Translations under genes and position numbers: made by a program | DNA from: Megascapheus bottae | Taxonomy: Eukaryota > Chordata > Mammalia > Rodentia > Geomyidae | Length of the DNA: 64,000 bases | Assembly (NCBI GenBank): GCA_024803745.1 | Contig: JANJXV010000030.1 | Location: forward strand, 6,490,501 to 6,554,500 | Direction of reading: 5' to 3' | Notes under the pieces: generated by a model | Seen by the model: the letters and a program-made list of their open reading frames with translations, nothing else | Databases searched by the model: none | What the model was told of the DNA's origin: nothing | Part shown: positions 1 to 11,007 of the stretch, one piece after another | Layout of the letters: each line of letters begins with the position of its first letter | Numbering within the stretch: the first letter of the stretch is position 1

Positions 1-524
1 AACAGCCTACCCGTAGCCCAGACTCGAGCCACATGAACAGCAATTGGGCTTTGATTCTCATCCTCTGATGGGCCAGGGAGCTGAGGTGTTAGGGATGTTT
101 TGGACATGCAGAGAATGGGTTTGTACCTTTACTATCTTCTGAGAATGCTGACCTTTGGCAGTGGGATTCTGGAAACTTCCTCCCTGACACCGCCCAGGCC
201 ATTCTAGGAGTTTGTGTAATCACAGTGGAAAAAGGTGTCAACAGTGAGTAGCAAACGAGAAGTTGGGGAGACACACACTCCAAGGAACTGTGGACTTTGG
301 GACAAGATGAGGGAAAGCTAAGGTCTGGCCTGGGCATGGTAAAGATTGACGGGGTGCAGACAGACTAGGGAAAGATTGGCCTTTAGCAAAGAAGCAGAGT
401 GACCGTCAGCTAGATGTTGACTTAGACCAGTGGCTGCATGGGAATCGTGTTGGTACTTGAGGGACAAAACCAGACTCCAGAGATCTTGTTCTGGCTCCAT
501 ATTCAAATTAACCAGGAAGCTTTT

Positions 525-728
525 TTTTTTTTTTTTTTGCCAGTCCTGGGCTTGAGCTCAGGGCCTGAGCACTGTCCTTGGACTTTCTCAAGGCTAGCAC
601 TCTACCACTTGAGCCTCAGCACCACTTCCGGCTTTTTTTTTTCTATGTATGTGCTACCGAGGAATCGAACCCGGGTCTTCATGTATGCTAGGCAAGCACT
701 TTAACCACTAGGCCAAACTCCCGGTCCC
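525..728 (-). mobile_element. IDL-Geo dimeric SINE
   Basis: Full-length antisense copy: T-run, then the Geo half, then the ID-like half ending CTCCCGGTCCC. AACCAGGAAGCTTTT flanks it on both sides (510-524 and 729-743), a perfect 15-bp target duplication, so the insertion is young. Confidence 0.9.
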
Positions 729-934
729 AACCAGGAAGCTTTTAAGAGAGCATGATGATGATGCCCTAGAAATTGAGATGGGCTACGCCATACCTGGGCT
801 GTGATCTTCCATGCTGAAGCCACTCTTCTGTGGGGCCCAGGTGCTCTGCAGCGGCTGTGGCTTCTAATTCCCCCCACCTGGGCTTACCTGTAGCTAGGGT
901 TCTGGGTAAGACTGAGATCCTGTGATAAATGTTC

Positions 935-1245
935 TTCAAAGGCCCATGTTTTGAAGGCTTAGTTCCCAGCCGGTGGCATCAGTGAACATGAACATAGTGT
1001 AACCTTTAAGACATGGGGCCTTGTGGAGGAAGGTAGATCAATGCGGGTGTGCCCTGAAGGGGGATATTGATATCCCAGCATCTGCCTCTTCCTGTGTTTG
1101 CTTCCTGGCTGCCTTGAGGTGATGTATTGTGTCACCCCAAGCCCCAAAGCAACAGAGCCAATGTTAAAACCTTTCGTCTTTATCTACTTGGAATCATAAG
1201 CTGATTGTCTCAGGTATTTTGTTGTAGTGGTGGATTCACACTACT
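935..1245 (+). mobile_element. MaLR-type (ERVL-MaLR) LTR remnant
   Basis: The order of segments matches MST/MLT1-type LTRs: TTTGAAGGCTTAGTTCCCAG, ACATGGGGCCTTGTGGAGG, CCCTGAAGGGGGAT, CTTCCTG...GCTTCCTGGC, then CAGGTATTTTGTTGTAGTGG near the 3' end. It is an old solitary LTR of an endogenous retrovirus-like element, with no internal coding part and no sharp target duplication. Confidence 0.6.
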
Positions 1246-1249
1246 ATCT

Positions 1250-2300
1250 ATTGAATACTCAGTAAATCAGGTCTGTGTGTAAGTGGTGAAAGTACAGTGA
1301 ATGAAGCACAGAAAGCATGAAAGGGGGGGAAGGGAAGACTGACAGTGTAAATAACAGCAACAACTAGATAAAACTGAGGTCCATGGGTGTAAGTGCTAGG
1401 GAGACGAGGAGTAGGAAGGAGAACCAGCATGGGTGGGAGGGCTGCTTTAAATAGGTCCACCACTGCCAGCTGACCCGTGGACAAACCACAGTAGGTGCAG
1501 GAGTAGACTGTGCCCTTAGATCCAGGGATCACACCAGGCAGGGCTGTGATTGGCAAAGGTGCTGAAGGCTGAGCCTTGGTGAAACCAGAGTGGCAACTCT
1601 TGCAGCAGGATAGGTGTGGGGGGTAGGCAGAGGTGGATTCAAGAAGGAATGGACAGACTTTGTTAAGTCCTCATCCCGTCAGGATTGGGCTATTGCTGCG
1701 TGCTGAGCGTGAGCTGTGGAGGCCTGGGAGGTTTTAGGGGAGGTATGGTTTAAATTAATGCTGGAACACATACAAGTGTATTAGTCAGTGACTGTTTCCT
1801 GAGAATGAATGATAGGGAGATCGGGATAAAGCAGAGCAACCAGGTAGGAGCCTGAACACGATGCAGACAGGCACAGGGTATCTGAGGTCAGAGGGGATAG
1901 GATTTATTCATGGAAAAATGCCAGGCGGGGTTGGGAAGAGGGAATCCTGGCTGACTCTGTGTCTTCTCTCTGCACTTTAGAGATTTGGGCACACAGTTTC
2001 TTTTTAAGCAGCCTCACGGAAGCGTAGAGGTGATAGGCTGTAGAGTGGGGCCCTTGGTCACAAAGGCATTGCGGGGGTGTCTTCAGTAGCTGTTACAAGG
2101 TCACCATGACCTCCCGAATAGCAGTTGCTAAAGGCCCTGCTTTGAGTTTGTGTGTGTACCTTAAATAGACCACATGAGGTCACTGGGACCTGTCTGAGCA
2201 GCTGGGTTCAGCTTATAGTTCAAAAGGACTGGATTTTCTTAGCAGTAGCCACCTAGAAATACCCATCTTGCTCTGGGCCAGTCACCTGATCTATTAAGAA
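1250..2300. other. Unique intergenic stretch
   Basis: No exon-like or repeat structure recognised; short frames only. Confidence 0.6.
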
Positions 2301-2307
2301 GAGACAA

Positions 2308-2405
2308 CCTGGCAAATCTCAGTAGCTAGCACTCTGGAGATCAAGCCAGCCTGGGCTGCATAGTGAGGGCAGGCTCAGAAACAAAAGGCAAACATAAAAA
2401 AAAAG
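2308..2405 (+). mobile_element. B1-like (7SL) SINE fragment
   Basis: Degenerate AGCACTCTGGAGATCAAGCC, AGCCTGGGCTGCATAGTGAG, then an A-rich tail. An old monomer next to a second SINE. Confidence 0.5.
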
Positions 2406-2417
2406 TTTAAAGAAATT

Positions 2418-2640
2418 TAGTTGGGCACCAGTGATTTGTGCCTGTCATCCTAGCTATTGCAGAGGCTGAGATCTGAGGATCATGGTTCAAAGCCAACTTG
2501 GGCTGAAAAGTCCCCTTGACTTTTCAGAAAACTGCAAGTGACGCTGTGGCTCAAAGTGATAGAGCACTAGCCTTGAGCAAAATTGCTCAGGGACAGTGCC
2601 CAGGCTCTGAGTTCAAGCATGTTTACCAATGAAAAAGAAA
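2418..2640 (+). mobile_element. 7SL-like head + Geo dimeric SINE
   Basis: GGGCACCAGTGATTTGTGCC...GCTGAGATCTGAGGATCATGG head, then GTGACGCTGTGGCTCAAAG...CCTTGAGC...CAGGGACAGTGCCCAGG tail. Diverged. Confidence 0.75.
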
Positions 2641-3437
2641 AGAAATTTAAACCTGAACGAGGGCCCAGTGCTGTGTGGTGCTGCCATCAGGTGGTGAAAG
2701 AAAGAAGGCAAAAAAAAAAAAAAAGACACCCAAAATTGGGGCTGATCACTGAGGCACATAAAGGATTCCTAGCACCATTTTTGTGTGGTTTACTTATGGA
2801 CACTGGGTATGGCATCTCCTAAGCTAGTAGGAAAGCATTTACTAGGCTTTCTATATTTTCTGGTTCTGTGTATGTTGTAGGTAACTCTCTCCTTTTATCC
2901 ATTTGCATAAAATTATACTTTTGTGTATGTCGAAGCCACTTGCCTGTCTCCCCTTTCATGCATTTACATAAAAGTGTGAAGGGCTCTTGTGAGAAGGGTG
3001 ATACTCATACCAGGAAGTTTTCCTGAACTAGCAGCCCAGCCTTCAGCGGACCAAGTTAGCTTTCTAATGAGGTGATGGCTGCCCAGATTTCCCTGGTGTC
3101 AGCATCAAATCACAAGTCCCAGTGATGTCCCAATTGCCCAGGCAAATGTGGCTGGTTGATCATTCTGATAGGCGACCAGCCCTTGTGCCACACACACACA
3201 CCTGATGTTCTACCTACTTCCTGGCTTCGTTTTAGAGAAACAGGTTTAAATGAAGGTAAATACGGTCCAAGTCGTTTATTTGTGTAAAAATGCAACAATA
3301 AAACCACCTTCAGAAGTGTTTTAAGAAGGGGGAGGAGCATGAGGAATAGAGGGAGTGAGGGTGATACAGTGTCTACATGTGTGGAAATGTCACAGTGAAA
3401 ACCCCAGCACAACTATCCTGGGTGAATTTAAAAACAA

Positions 3438-3663
3438 AACGTGTTGAGCATCGATGGTGCTACTCAGGAGGCTGAGATTTCATGATCATGGTTTGAAGCC
3501 AGCTTGGTAGAAAAGTCTATGAGACTATTTCTTATTAACCAGAAATAAGCCATAAATAGAGCTGTTGGTTGAGTGGCAGAGTGCCAAGCCTTGAGCAAAA
3601 ATGCCCAGGGACAGCACCCAGGCTCTAAAGTTAAGCCCTAATGCCAGCACCAAAACAAAACAA
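3438..3663 (+). mobile_element. 7SL-like head + Geo dimeric SINE
   Basis: Shortened head (GCTACTCAGGAGGCTGAG) and complete Geo half ending in (AAAAC)n. Old copy. Confidence 0.75.
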
Positions 3664-4070
3664 AAACCTTATTCATGTTTGAACAACAAAATAGAGTCCA
3701 AGTTAACCTTACAACTCTGGGTTATATAGGCTTGAAACAAATGAAAGCTAGTTTTCAAAAGTACTTTTTCCAGAGAGACTTTCTAGAAATTCAAAACAAG
3801 AATTTTATCATCAACTTGTTGCTTCTTACTAACAGCAAAGGAATGTCAACCTGCAAATTGCCTCTCTTCTTTGTGAAGAAATCTAAAACTCCAATGTGAA
3901 CCCTTAAAGCAAAGATAAGTCAGTGCTCCACCAAGGGTCATGCTTGTCCCGTCATGTCCTGTGGCCCTGATGCACATGGAGAATGAATGACAAGGGACCC
4001 AACTTCAAACTGGGATCATGTTTAAAGTTCTGGATTACGTGAAAGCATGAAAGCTTTCTCATTGAAAATG

Positions 4071-4276
4071 CTTTTTTTTTTTCTTTTCCTAAGTCAGTCC
4101 TGGGGCTTCAGCTCAGGGCCTGACTGCTGCTCTTGGGCTTTGTCAAGGCAAGTGCTCTACCACTTGAGCCACAGCACCACTTCTGGCTTTTTTCTGTTTG
4201 TGGTACCAGAGAATTAAACCCGGTTCTTCGTGCACGCTAGGCAGGTACTCTACCACTAGGCCAAACTCCTGGTCCT
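4071..4276 (-). mobile_element. IDL-Geo dimeric SINE
   Basis: T-run at the left, ID-like half at the right ending CTCCTGGTCC. Imperfect flanking TTGAAAATG/CTGAAAATG suggests the target duplication. Confidence 0.85.
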
Positions 4277-4506
4277 GAAAATGATTTAAGTCATAGACCA
4301 CTACTGCTTTACAAGAAATGGATCCCCCCCCCAACCTTCTGTAACTTTAAAAACTGATTTGGAGAAGAATATCATATAATACATTTGGTGACAGTCGTCC
4401 TAAACCATATTCTGGAAAGACCAACTTGACTGACACATTTAAATTTTTTTTTATGGCTTTGCTTTTCTCTAGCTTCAATCAGAAATAGCTAAATGATTGG
4501 TATGAC

Positions 4507-4668
4507 TTTTTTTTTGTCTGTCATGGGGCTTGAACTTGGCCTGAGCGTTGTCCCTGAGCTGTTCAGCTCAAGGCTACCAACCTACCCCTTGAGCCAAGCC
4601 CCACTCCCCATTTCCTAGTGGTTAATTAGAGACAAGAGTCTCATGCTAGTCCTTTATTTTTTAAGCAA
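4507..4668 (-). mobile_element. 7SL-like + Geo SINE, 5'-truncated
   Basis: Geo half (TCATGGGGCTTGAACTTGG...) plus the linker GTGGTTAATTAGAGACAAGAG. Most of the 7SL-like head is missing. Confidence 0.7.
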
Positions 4669-4725
4669 CAACAACAACAAAACCCAGGTTGTGCTAGTCT
4701 ACTTTTTACTTTGGTAAAAAACCAA

Positions 4726-4830
4726 AGGCTGAGGATGTAACCCAATGGTAAAATACTTGGTGAACATGCACAAAAGGCCCTGGTTTGAGCTCTAGCACCA
4801 TATAAAACCAAAACCAAACAACCAATCCAA
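4726..4830 (+). mobile_element. Monomeric ID-like (tRNA-derived) SINE
   Basis: GCTGAGGATGTAACCCAATGG...TTGGTGAACATGC...CCTGGTTTGAGCTCTAGCACC, then an A/C-rich tail. It resembles a lone ID element without a Geo half. Confidence 0.55.
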
Positions 4831-5232
4831 AACAGAAACTAAAAAAGCTTGTATATGACAAACTTGTTCACAGCAGATAAGTTTTCCATCAGCAGATGAA
4901 TGGATACACATAATTTGGTAAAGATAAAGGGACTCTTCCCCAGCCCCCAAAAGAATGAAATTCTGGTACAAGCTACATGATAGCTGAACCCTAAAAACAT
5001 GCCAGCTGAAGAATTTAATGAACAAATTTCTGTTGGGGATACAAAAAAATTCCATCAACTAAAAAAAACAAGCAGAAAAACGAAAAACAATCTCTATTTG
5101 GAATGATGAAAATTCTGAGAGCATAACATTGTGAGTGTACTTACCACCTCTGAATTATATGCTTAAAATGGCATATTTGGAGAAACAAAAAACAAAACAA
5201 GAGGCCAGACTGAATGTTAATAAGGAAATACA

Positions 5233-5397
5233 CTGAGCCGGGAGATAGTGGCTACTTAGTAGGCTGAGATCTGAGGATCACAGTTCAAAGCCAGTCCTGG
5301 CAGGAAAGTTAATCACCAGAAAAGCAGAAGTGGAGATGTGGCTCATAGTGGTAGAGAGCTAGCTTTGAGCAGAAGAGAGGCCACCCCCCCCCAAAAA
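5233..5397 (+). mobile_element. 7SL-like head + Geo SINE, 3' part degraded
   Basis: GAGATCTGAGGATCACAG head and AGCAGAAGTGGAGATGTGGCT Geo start; the end merges into C and A runs. Confidence 0.65.
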
Positions 5398-5984
5398 AGA
5401 AACTAAACCTCCCCAGTAACCAGAAAAAGGCAGAATGAGGCCACAGTAAAATATTTCACTCATTTCTGGCTGGCAGAAATTAGAAAAACAAACAAACCGC
5501 AGTGGTTTTGTTGAGACAGGATCTAGGTGTTTTTGAATTAGGGTGTCACAGGAGGTTTCACTGTGGTCTCTCCACGCGTGCACACACAGTCCTGAACGCA
5601 CCTCCTCCACGGTGCACCGCCCTCCTCTCAAGGGGTCCCTTCGGCTCCTAAGTCCATGCTGGTCTCTCTTCCTCCCCCTCATCCCCATTCCATGTGCATC
5701 TTACATTTCCCCCCAGGACTGTTGTCTTCATCTTGGATCTCCTCTGGCTCCTGGGAATTTTAAGGAGACCAAATAAAATGCAATTCCTCGTGGCCCCGTC
5801 TGACCTCCCCGTGGTGTAAAGGGACAGCAGACGCGGGGTGCAGGGGCGGGGTGACCTTCACCAAGCTCTCCTGGGCTCCACAAGACATCTGCCAACAGAA
5901 ACCCCCCACCAGGGTCCCCAGCCCTGCGCCATGACCACCAACCCCTCCGCCTCCGGCCTCTTCAGATCTCCCCGGAGCCAGGGG

Positions 5985-6760
5985 CACTGATGTGGATAGC
6001 CAGGGCCTGGGGGATAAGGAGGGCGAGAGGGCGGGGAGGTCCTGGCAGAGCCCCTGGAGACGCCGCGTCTCCCGCGCACGCGCGCAACTCGCCCGGGAAC
6101 CACGGTCCAGCCAGCCGGGTGGAGCATCTTCCCAGAGGTCGGGTGAGGACCCGCGGCCGCTGGCGGGAAGGGGCGGGGCTTGGGGAGGAGGTCCACGCGG
6201 ATTGGCTGCGGCGCGCGGCCCACGAGCCAGTGAGCGCACGCCCCGCCCCGCCGCACGCCGCGTTCACGTGCCGCCGCCCGCCTCCCGGCCTGCCCCGCGC
6301 GTGCGCGCGTGCGCCGAGACCCCGGAGCGCGGCGGGGACGCCGTGGCCTCGGGCCCCGCTGCGCCCGCCCTCCCCGCGGCGTCGGCTTTCCCGGGGAGGA
6401 GGACGTGTTCCGAGAAGCCCTGGGAGCGGCCGAGCCTTGTAAATACTGCCCCGGAAATGGGTCGCGCCGGTGTTTTGCCGAAGCGAGGAGCTGGGCGGGC
6501 GGGAGGGACGGTGAATCCGCGTTGTCGTGTCGGCGGGAAGGGGGTCGCGGACGCGGTGACGAGCGCGCGGGGACCCTGAGGGCCGGAGCCGACGACGTCG
6601 CCTGTCCCTGGTTCAGGGTCTACCCCGCCCCCCCCACCACCTCCACTGACCCAGACTCGTCCCGGAGCGGGCCTCGGGTGGGGGTGGGGGCAGACCCCTC
6701 ACGTGACCTTGCCGGGTCACGTGACCCCCGCCTGTCTGCCGGCCTTTGACGGACTCGGAG
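5985..6760. promoter_or_regulatory. Upstream CpG island
   Basis: A dense CpG island with CGCGCACGCGCG-type runs, GC boxes (GGGGCGGGG near 6170) and no coding signature. It lies about 22 kb upstream of PFKFB3 exon 1. Human PFKFB3 has upstream alternative promoters, so this could be one; it could also be the promoter of a non-coding RNA. The many overlapping frames here are composition artefacts. Confidence 0.8.
6698..6725. promoter_or_regulatory. Two CACGTG palindromes (CLEAR/E-box type)
   Basis: CTCACGTGAC (CACGTG 6700-6705) and the perfect palindrome GTCACGTGAC (6716-6725) sit 18 bases apart at the downstream edge of the CpG island. GTCACGTGAC is the consensus of TFEB/TFE3 and USF sites. 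Confidence 0.6.
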
Positions 6761-6947
6761 CCCCGGGGTCAGTCTGGTCTTGCTCTGCCCCCGCTACCCC
6801 CGCGACGACCCAGATTTTTATTTTTATTTTTTAAACCGGAGGCAAACCTCGGGGTCTTTCAGGTCACAGGGGGACGAGGTTGGATGCCGGTGCAGCCCTC
6901 TCCAGGAGCCCGGAACCAGCTGGGTGTTTCCCTCTGTTGGTGCTGAG

Positions 6948-6957
6948 GATGGCGGCG
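6948..6957 (+). promoter_or_regulatory. YY1-like ATGGCGGC site
   Basis: GATGGCGGCG downstream of the CpG island resembles the initiator-proximal YY1 element common in CpG promoters. It also forms a minimal frame, MAALK then stop. Confidence 0.4.
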
Positions 6958-7050
6958 CTAAAGTAAACGAAGTCCACCAGGCAGACCCCGAGCCGCTTTT
7001 CATCTGAGTTGAGGGGATGGGTTACGGTGCGGTCGGGGCGTTGCCTCACC

Positions 7051-7084
7051 ATGGAGGCCTTGCTGGGTGTTTTGTCCAGCCCCG
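7051..7084 (+). CDS. Candidate alternative first coding exon of PFKFB3 (hypothetical)
   Basis: ATG in a perfect CACCATGG context starts MEALLGVLSSP plus one base, then GGTAAAG offers a donor at 7085. The single leftover G would join CC of PFKFB3 exon 2 to give Ala-Cys-Gly-Pro-Lys, the same junction residue (Ala) as the human short N-terminal isoform. It lies 290 bases past a CpG island. The exon sequence does not match the human alternative N-terminus I recall (MPFRKA), and the phase fits by chance one time in three. Hypothetical. Confidence 0.25.
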
Positions 7085-7342
7085 GTAAAGCAGCCTTCCT
7101 GTGTCTCTCTACTCCACGTGTAGAGAGTGTCCAGGATCACGAGAGGAGGCTTCCTATCTCACCTCCCAGTCGGGGCCTTAATTCTGTTTTCTCTAACCCA
7201 GTGCCCTTACAAGTGTCATCCTGGAGCTTAATGAGAAATCATGGCATTGGGTTTAACAGAGTGGGTGCTAGGATCTATGGTTCACTGTTGCTGTTTTCCC
7301 CTTGTCTTTCCCAATCTAATACTCCTTCTCTTCTTACAGCCA

Positions 7343-8495
7343 CCTTCCTAGATCAGGAAGAAATAAGACTAACCAGGAAGCGCTAAGGACTGAAAGAGTG
7401 GGTTTCTTTGACCTGAATATGTTATATCCCCATAGGCAGCAGCAGGAACCATTCCCTGTTAAGTCTGGAAGCAACTGAGTCAGCTTTGTGAACCCCCTAG
7501 ACTTTAAGCCTCTCAAGAGGATGCATAGGGATGTAACCCTCTTTTAATTAGGCAGTGTATGAAAAAAATGATTTCATCCTTCCTAAGGATAATTCTTCAG
7601 AAGTCTTATGTGTATTTCCATTGCATTAATGAAATGATCAGATTTAAGTCACTTTAACCCTCCTTAAGGTAAGGATTAGCTGGCTGCTGGTAGCTCACAC
7701 CTTTAATCCTGGCTACTCAGGAGGCTGAGAGCTGAGGATGGTTGTTCGGAGCCAGCTTAGGCAGGAAAGTCTATAAGGGTCTTCTTTCCAATTAACCACC
7801 AAAAGCCAGAAGTGAAGGTGTGGCTCAAAGTGATAGAATGATAGCTTTCAGCTAAATAGTTTAGGACCAGGACCCAGGCCCTGAGTTCAAGCCCCATGAC
7901 CGACCAAAAAAAAAGTAGGGACTATAGAGTGTATGTAATGGCAATTCTTGGTAGGCATGGTTTCAAGTTCTTACAATTAATCCAGCCCCAAACCAGCCAA
8001 TCCCTTTTCCTGTAGAGGAATTTACTTGAGGCAGTGTTTACATCTGGTCACTTCTCTGCACTGAGCATTAATTCTAGAACTCCAGAGATACTGCTATGGA
8101 CCTACTTGGATGTGAAGTGCATCTTGGGAAAGCATCTTCTCCACTCTTTCTCTTGGGCCTGGAGCATATAATGGTATCTCCATGACTACAGTCAGAGCAG
8201 GATCTTAGTTTGGATGAAGAAGGGTTACAGGGAGCTTAAAACTAGTCTCTGATGACATGGTATTGGAAATATAAACACACCCACATAGACATAAAATAGA
8301 CATAGTGTTTTACTACATAGATTAATATGTATCCATGACATTCAAACCCTCAGCCTCAGTAATTATGTTCTACAATCTAAGGGCCAGTGATTGTATATAG
8401 AAATTCCCTTCTTGAGTACTTGTTTGTTAAATGTGTGATTTGAAATATGATGTAAAAATCAATGTTAATAAATTCTTTAATAAAAAAAAAAAACA
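7343..8495 (+). other. Candidate non-coding terminal exon or retrocopy 3' end
   Basis: A strong acceptor (TTCTCTTCTTACAG) precedes 7343. The stretch ends with AATAAATTCTTTAATAAA and then 12 A's at about 8484, as a polyadenylated RNA end would. A SINE lies inside (7677-7914). It could be the last exon of a transcript from the CpG island at 5985-6760, or an inserted retrocopy or LINE 3' end. No convincing long frame is present. Confidence 0.3.
7677..7914 (+). mobile_element. 7SL-like head + Geo dimeric SINE
   Basis: Nearly complete, from GGCTGCTGGTAGCTCACACC to AAGCCCCATGACCGACC and poly(A). Sits inside the candidate terminal exon at 7343-8495. Confidence 0.85.
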
Positions 8496-8499
8496 AAAC

Positions 8500-9145
8500 A
8501 AGTCCCTGATGGAGTTTTGGATTGGTCTAGTAGAGAAGCATTATTAATGAATACGGAATAGACTGTGGGTACTAGATTTTGATTTGGGGCTATCAAATCC
8601 ATTCCCCAAACCCAAAGGATGATTCACAGATGAGTGAAAGACTTAACTCACTGCTGAGTGGTGGCTTGGAGATGGTGGATCTAAAGCAGGAAGAATGCTG
8701 GGGTTTTGACAGCAGTTGCAGACAGGCAGAAGCTTTGAGAGTCATGCTTAACAATTTGACACCTTTAAGTGTTCATGCTCTAGGGAAAGATCCCAGCCAC
8801 TGGGCATTGAGTTCAAGGGCCTTGAAGATTGGAGCTGAAGAGGGGAGACTGTCTCCCTGCCTACCTCCCAAGTTTATATTCCTGTAAAGTGTTTGTTTCT
8901 TGGATGTGCATCTTCTTAAACTTGCTTAGCTTCTTTTAGGTTCAGGTTTAGGATACTGACAAGATTGATATCATGACTTAATATCTGGGAAGACTTTGCT
9001 GATTTACTGCTCACAGTTACTTTGCATTAGCTAGTCTTTTTCTTGGTCTTCTGTTGGGAGCTATGTGAAGTGGGAGAAACTTTTGATGGGGAAGTGTAGC
9101 CTTAGGATTCTTCTCGTTATTTTTTATTTTATTGTTGTATTTAAT
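8500..9145. other. Unique stretch
   Basis: Frames up to about 100 codons without a coding signature. Nothing recognised. Confidence 0.55.
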
Positions 9146-9149
9146 TTGT

Positions 9150-9355
9150 GTATGTGTGCTGGTAATGATGCTTGGACTCAGGGCCTCACCCTCTTGAAAG
9201 GCTTCACTAAGCAGCTGCCACTGTACCACTTGAGCTACAACTCTGATTCTGTCTTTATTGCTGGGTAACTGGAATTAAGAGTCATTTGTCTGCCTCGGCT
9301 GATATCAAGCTGCGATCCTCAGATCTCAGCCATGAGCTGTTGACACCATGTTCTG
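9150..9355 (-). mobile_element. 7SL-like + Geo dimeric SINE
   Basis: Antisense copy: GGACTCAGGGCCTCACC, CCACTTGAGCTACA, GATCCTCAGATCTCAGCC. Diverged. Confidence 0.75.
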
Positions 9356-9591
9356 TTCTACTTTTTAACGAGTCCATGATTCTGCTTTTCAGCAAAAGAA
9401 ACTTGTTTACCAGCGTTCCAGAAATAGACACTTAATCCGAAGACGGGGAGTGGTGTCCCTTGAAGTAACCTGGAAACCTCTGTGCCTGACAGGTCACTTT
9501 TTCTTGGGTTAAATTGTTGAGGGCTCTAGAAATTAGAAGGAACACCAGTTGCTTTAGCATTAAAGCTAAAAAAAAAAAAAAAAGCATCAAA

Positions 9592-9988
9592 GCTAGTGTT
9601 CTACCACTTGAGCCACAGTAGACTTCTGGCTTTTTGGTAGTTAATTGGACATAAGAGTCCTTTTTGTTGTTGTTGTTGTGTTTTTTTTTTTTTTTTTTTG
9701 CCAGTCCTGGGCTTCAGCTTAGGACATGAGCACTGTCCTTGGGCTTTCTCAAAGTCAGAGCTCTACCACTTGAGCCACAGCACTACTTGTGGCTTTTTTC
9801 TATATGTGGGACTGAGGAATTGAACCTGGGTCTTTGTGCATGCTAGGCAAGCATTCTACCACTAGGCCAGACTCCTTGCCCCGAGATAAAAGTCTTATAG
9901 ACTTTCCTGCCCTGACTGGCTTTGAACCGTGGTCCTCAGATCTCCTAAGTAGCTAGAAGTACAAGCATGAGCCACTGGCACCTGGCTC
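9592..9988 (-). mobile_element. 7SL-like + Geo SINE split by a later insertion
   Basis: The two parts 9592-9660 and 9885-9988 form one antisense dimer interrupted by the IDL-Geo at 9680-9884. The junction duplicates ATAAGAGTC/ATAAAAGTC. Confidence 0.8.
9680..9884 (-). mobile_element. IDL-Geo SINE nested in an older SINE
   Basis: Full-length antisense copy with an 18-20 base T-run. It lies within the linker of the 7SL+Geo dimer. Confidence 0.88.
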
Positions 9989-10924
9989 TGTTTCATTTTT
10001 AATGTGTTGGTTAAGATAATGTATCAGTACAGCAGGAGACACACATGAATCTACAGTTCTTTATGGGAGGTAGAGTTGGTGGTCAGAAAAGCTTGGACTT
10101 CTGCAACTCATTTGGAAAGAGTGTCCAAACTTGGGTTCCATACGTCTGAGCTGGAGTGCAGCTTCTGATCTGAAGGCTGATTCAGCATATGCTTCCCTCC
10201 TTTTTCCCATAATGCTTGGTTTGGGTCTTAGTCATGGAGGGAAACCCCCAAACCACCTGGTGTCAAAGCCAGAACTGTGACTTCTGGAACACCCTGGTGC
10301 TGTCCTTGAGATTGAGGAAGTCCCTCTGTCTCAAGAATCTGCTGGCGTGGGCTCTTCATGGGGATGTGTCATTTGTTTTCTGATGTCAGTTTGCTTGTTG
10401 GTCTGGATGACTTCTGCAGCCTACTTCAGGAGCCAGGAAGGTGCTGGCAGAAGCAAACCTGTCTGCAAGGTGGGGCAGGGGTGGCACTGGCAATTGGCTT
10501 TGTGGTCCGGGAAGCAGGGCAGTCAGGAGTGGAGTGAGGAGCTGACTGGAAGGCTGCTCTTCCTTTTCTTTCTCTGCTGTAAACTCAGCACACACTCTGT
10601 CAAATAAGACAGTGCCCACGCTCCTCATGGGATGTGATGGCAGGAAGCACCGGGAACATGGTTGGTTAAAGTTGTAGATCCACTAGACGGTGCTCTTCTG
10701 CTTCCACATGAGGAAGCAGGCACTGAATGGCTAAGTAACTCACCTCAAAACATGGGATGTGTCAGTGGCAGAACAGGTAAAAGTCTATGATTTCTTACAC
10801 ACCATCCCCTTATGTTTAAATTAAAAATAAATAAAAATAAAAAAAAACTGGTTTCTGTTTTGGCAGTCTGAATTACTAGGTCTCAGTTTTTGAAGTTTAT
10901 GTTGTCACTTATTAAAATAAGTAC

Positions 10925-11007
10925 AGGGCCTGGTGCCAGCGACTCACACCTGTAATCTAGCTACTCAGGAGGTTGAGACCTGAGGCTCAGGGTTCGAAGT
11001 GGGGTCA
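10925..11007 (+). mobile_element. 7SL-like SINE head fragment
   Basis: GGCCTGGTGCCAGCGACTCACACCTGTAAT and CTACTCAGGAGGTTGAGACC; no Geo half follows. Confidence 0.65.

Noticed and set aside
1..5980. 3' exons of the RBM17 gene, the human upstream neighbour
   Set aside because: No sequence resembling its C-terminal coding exons was recognised.
5960..6750. Several overlapping open frames of 100-195 codons on both strands
   Set aside because: All are explained by the CpG island's base composition; overlapping frames on both strands are all equally open.
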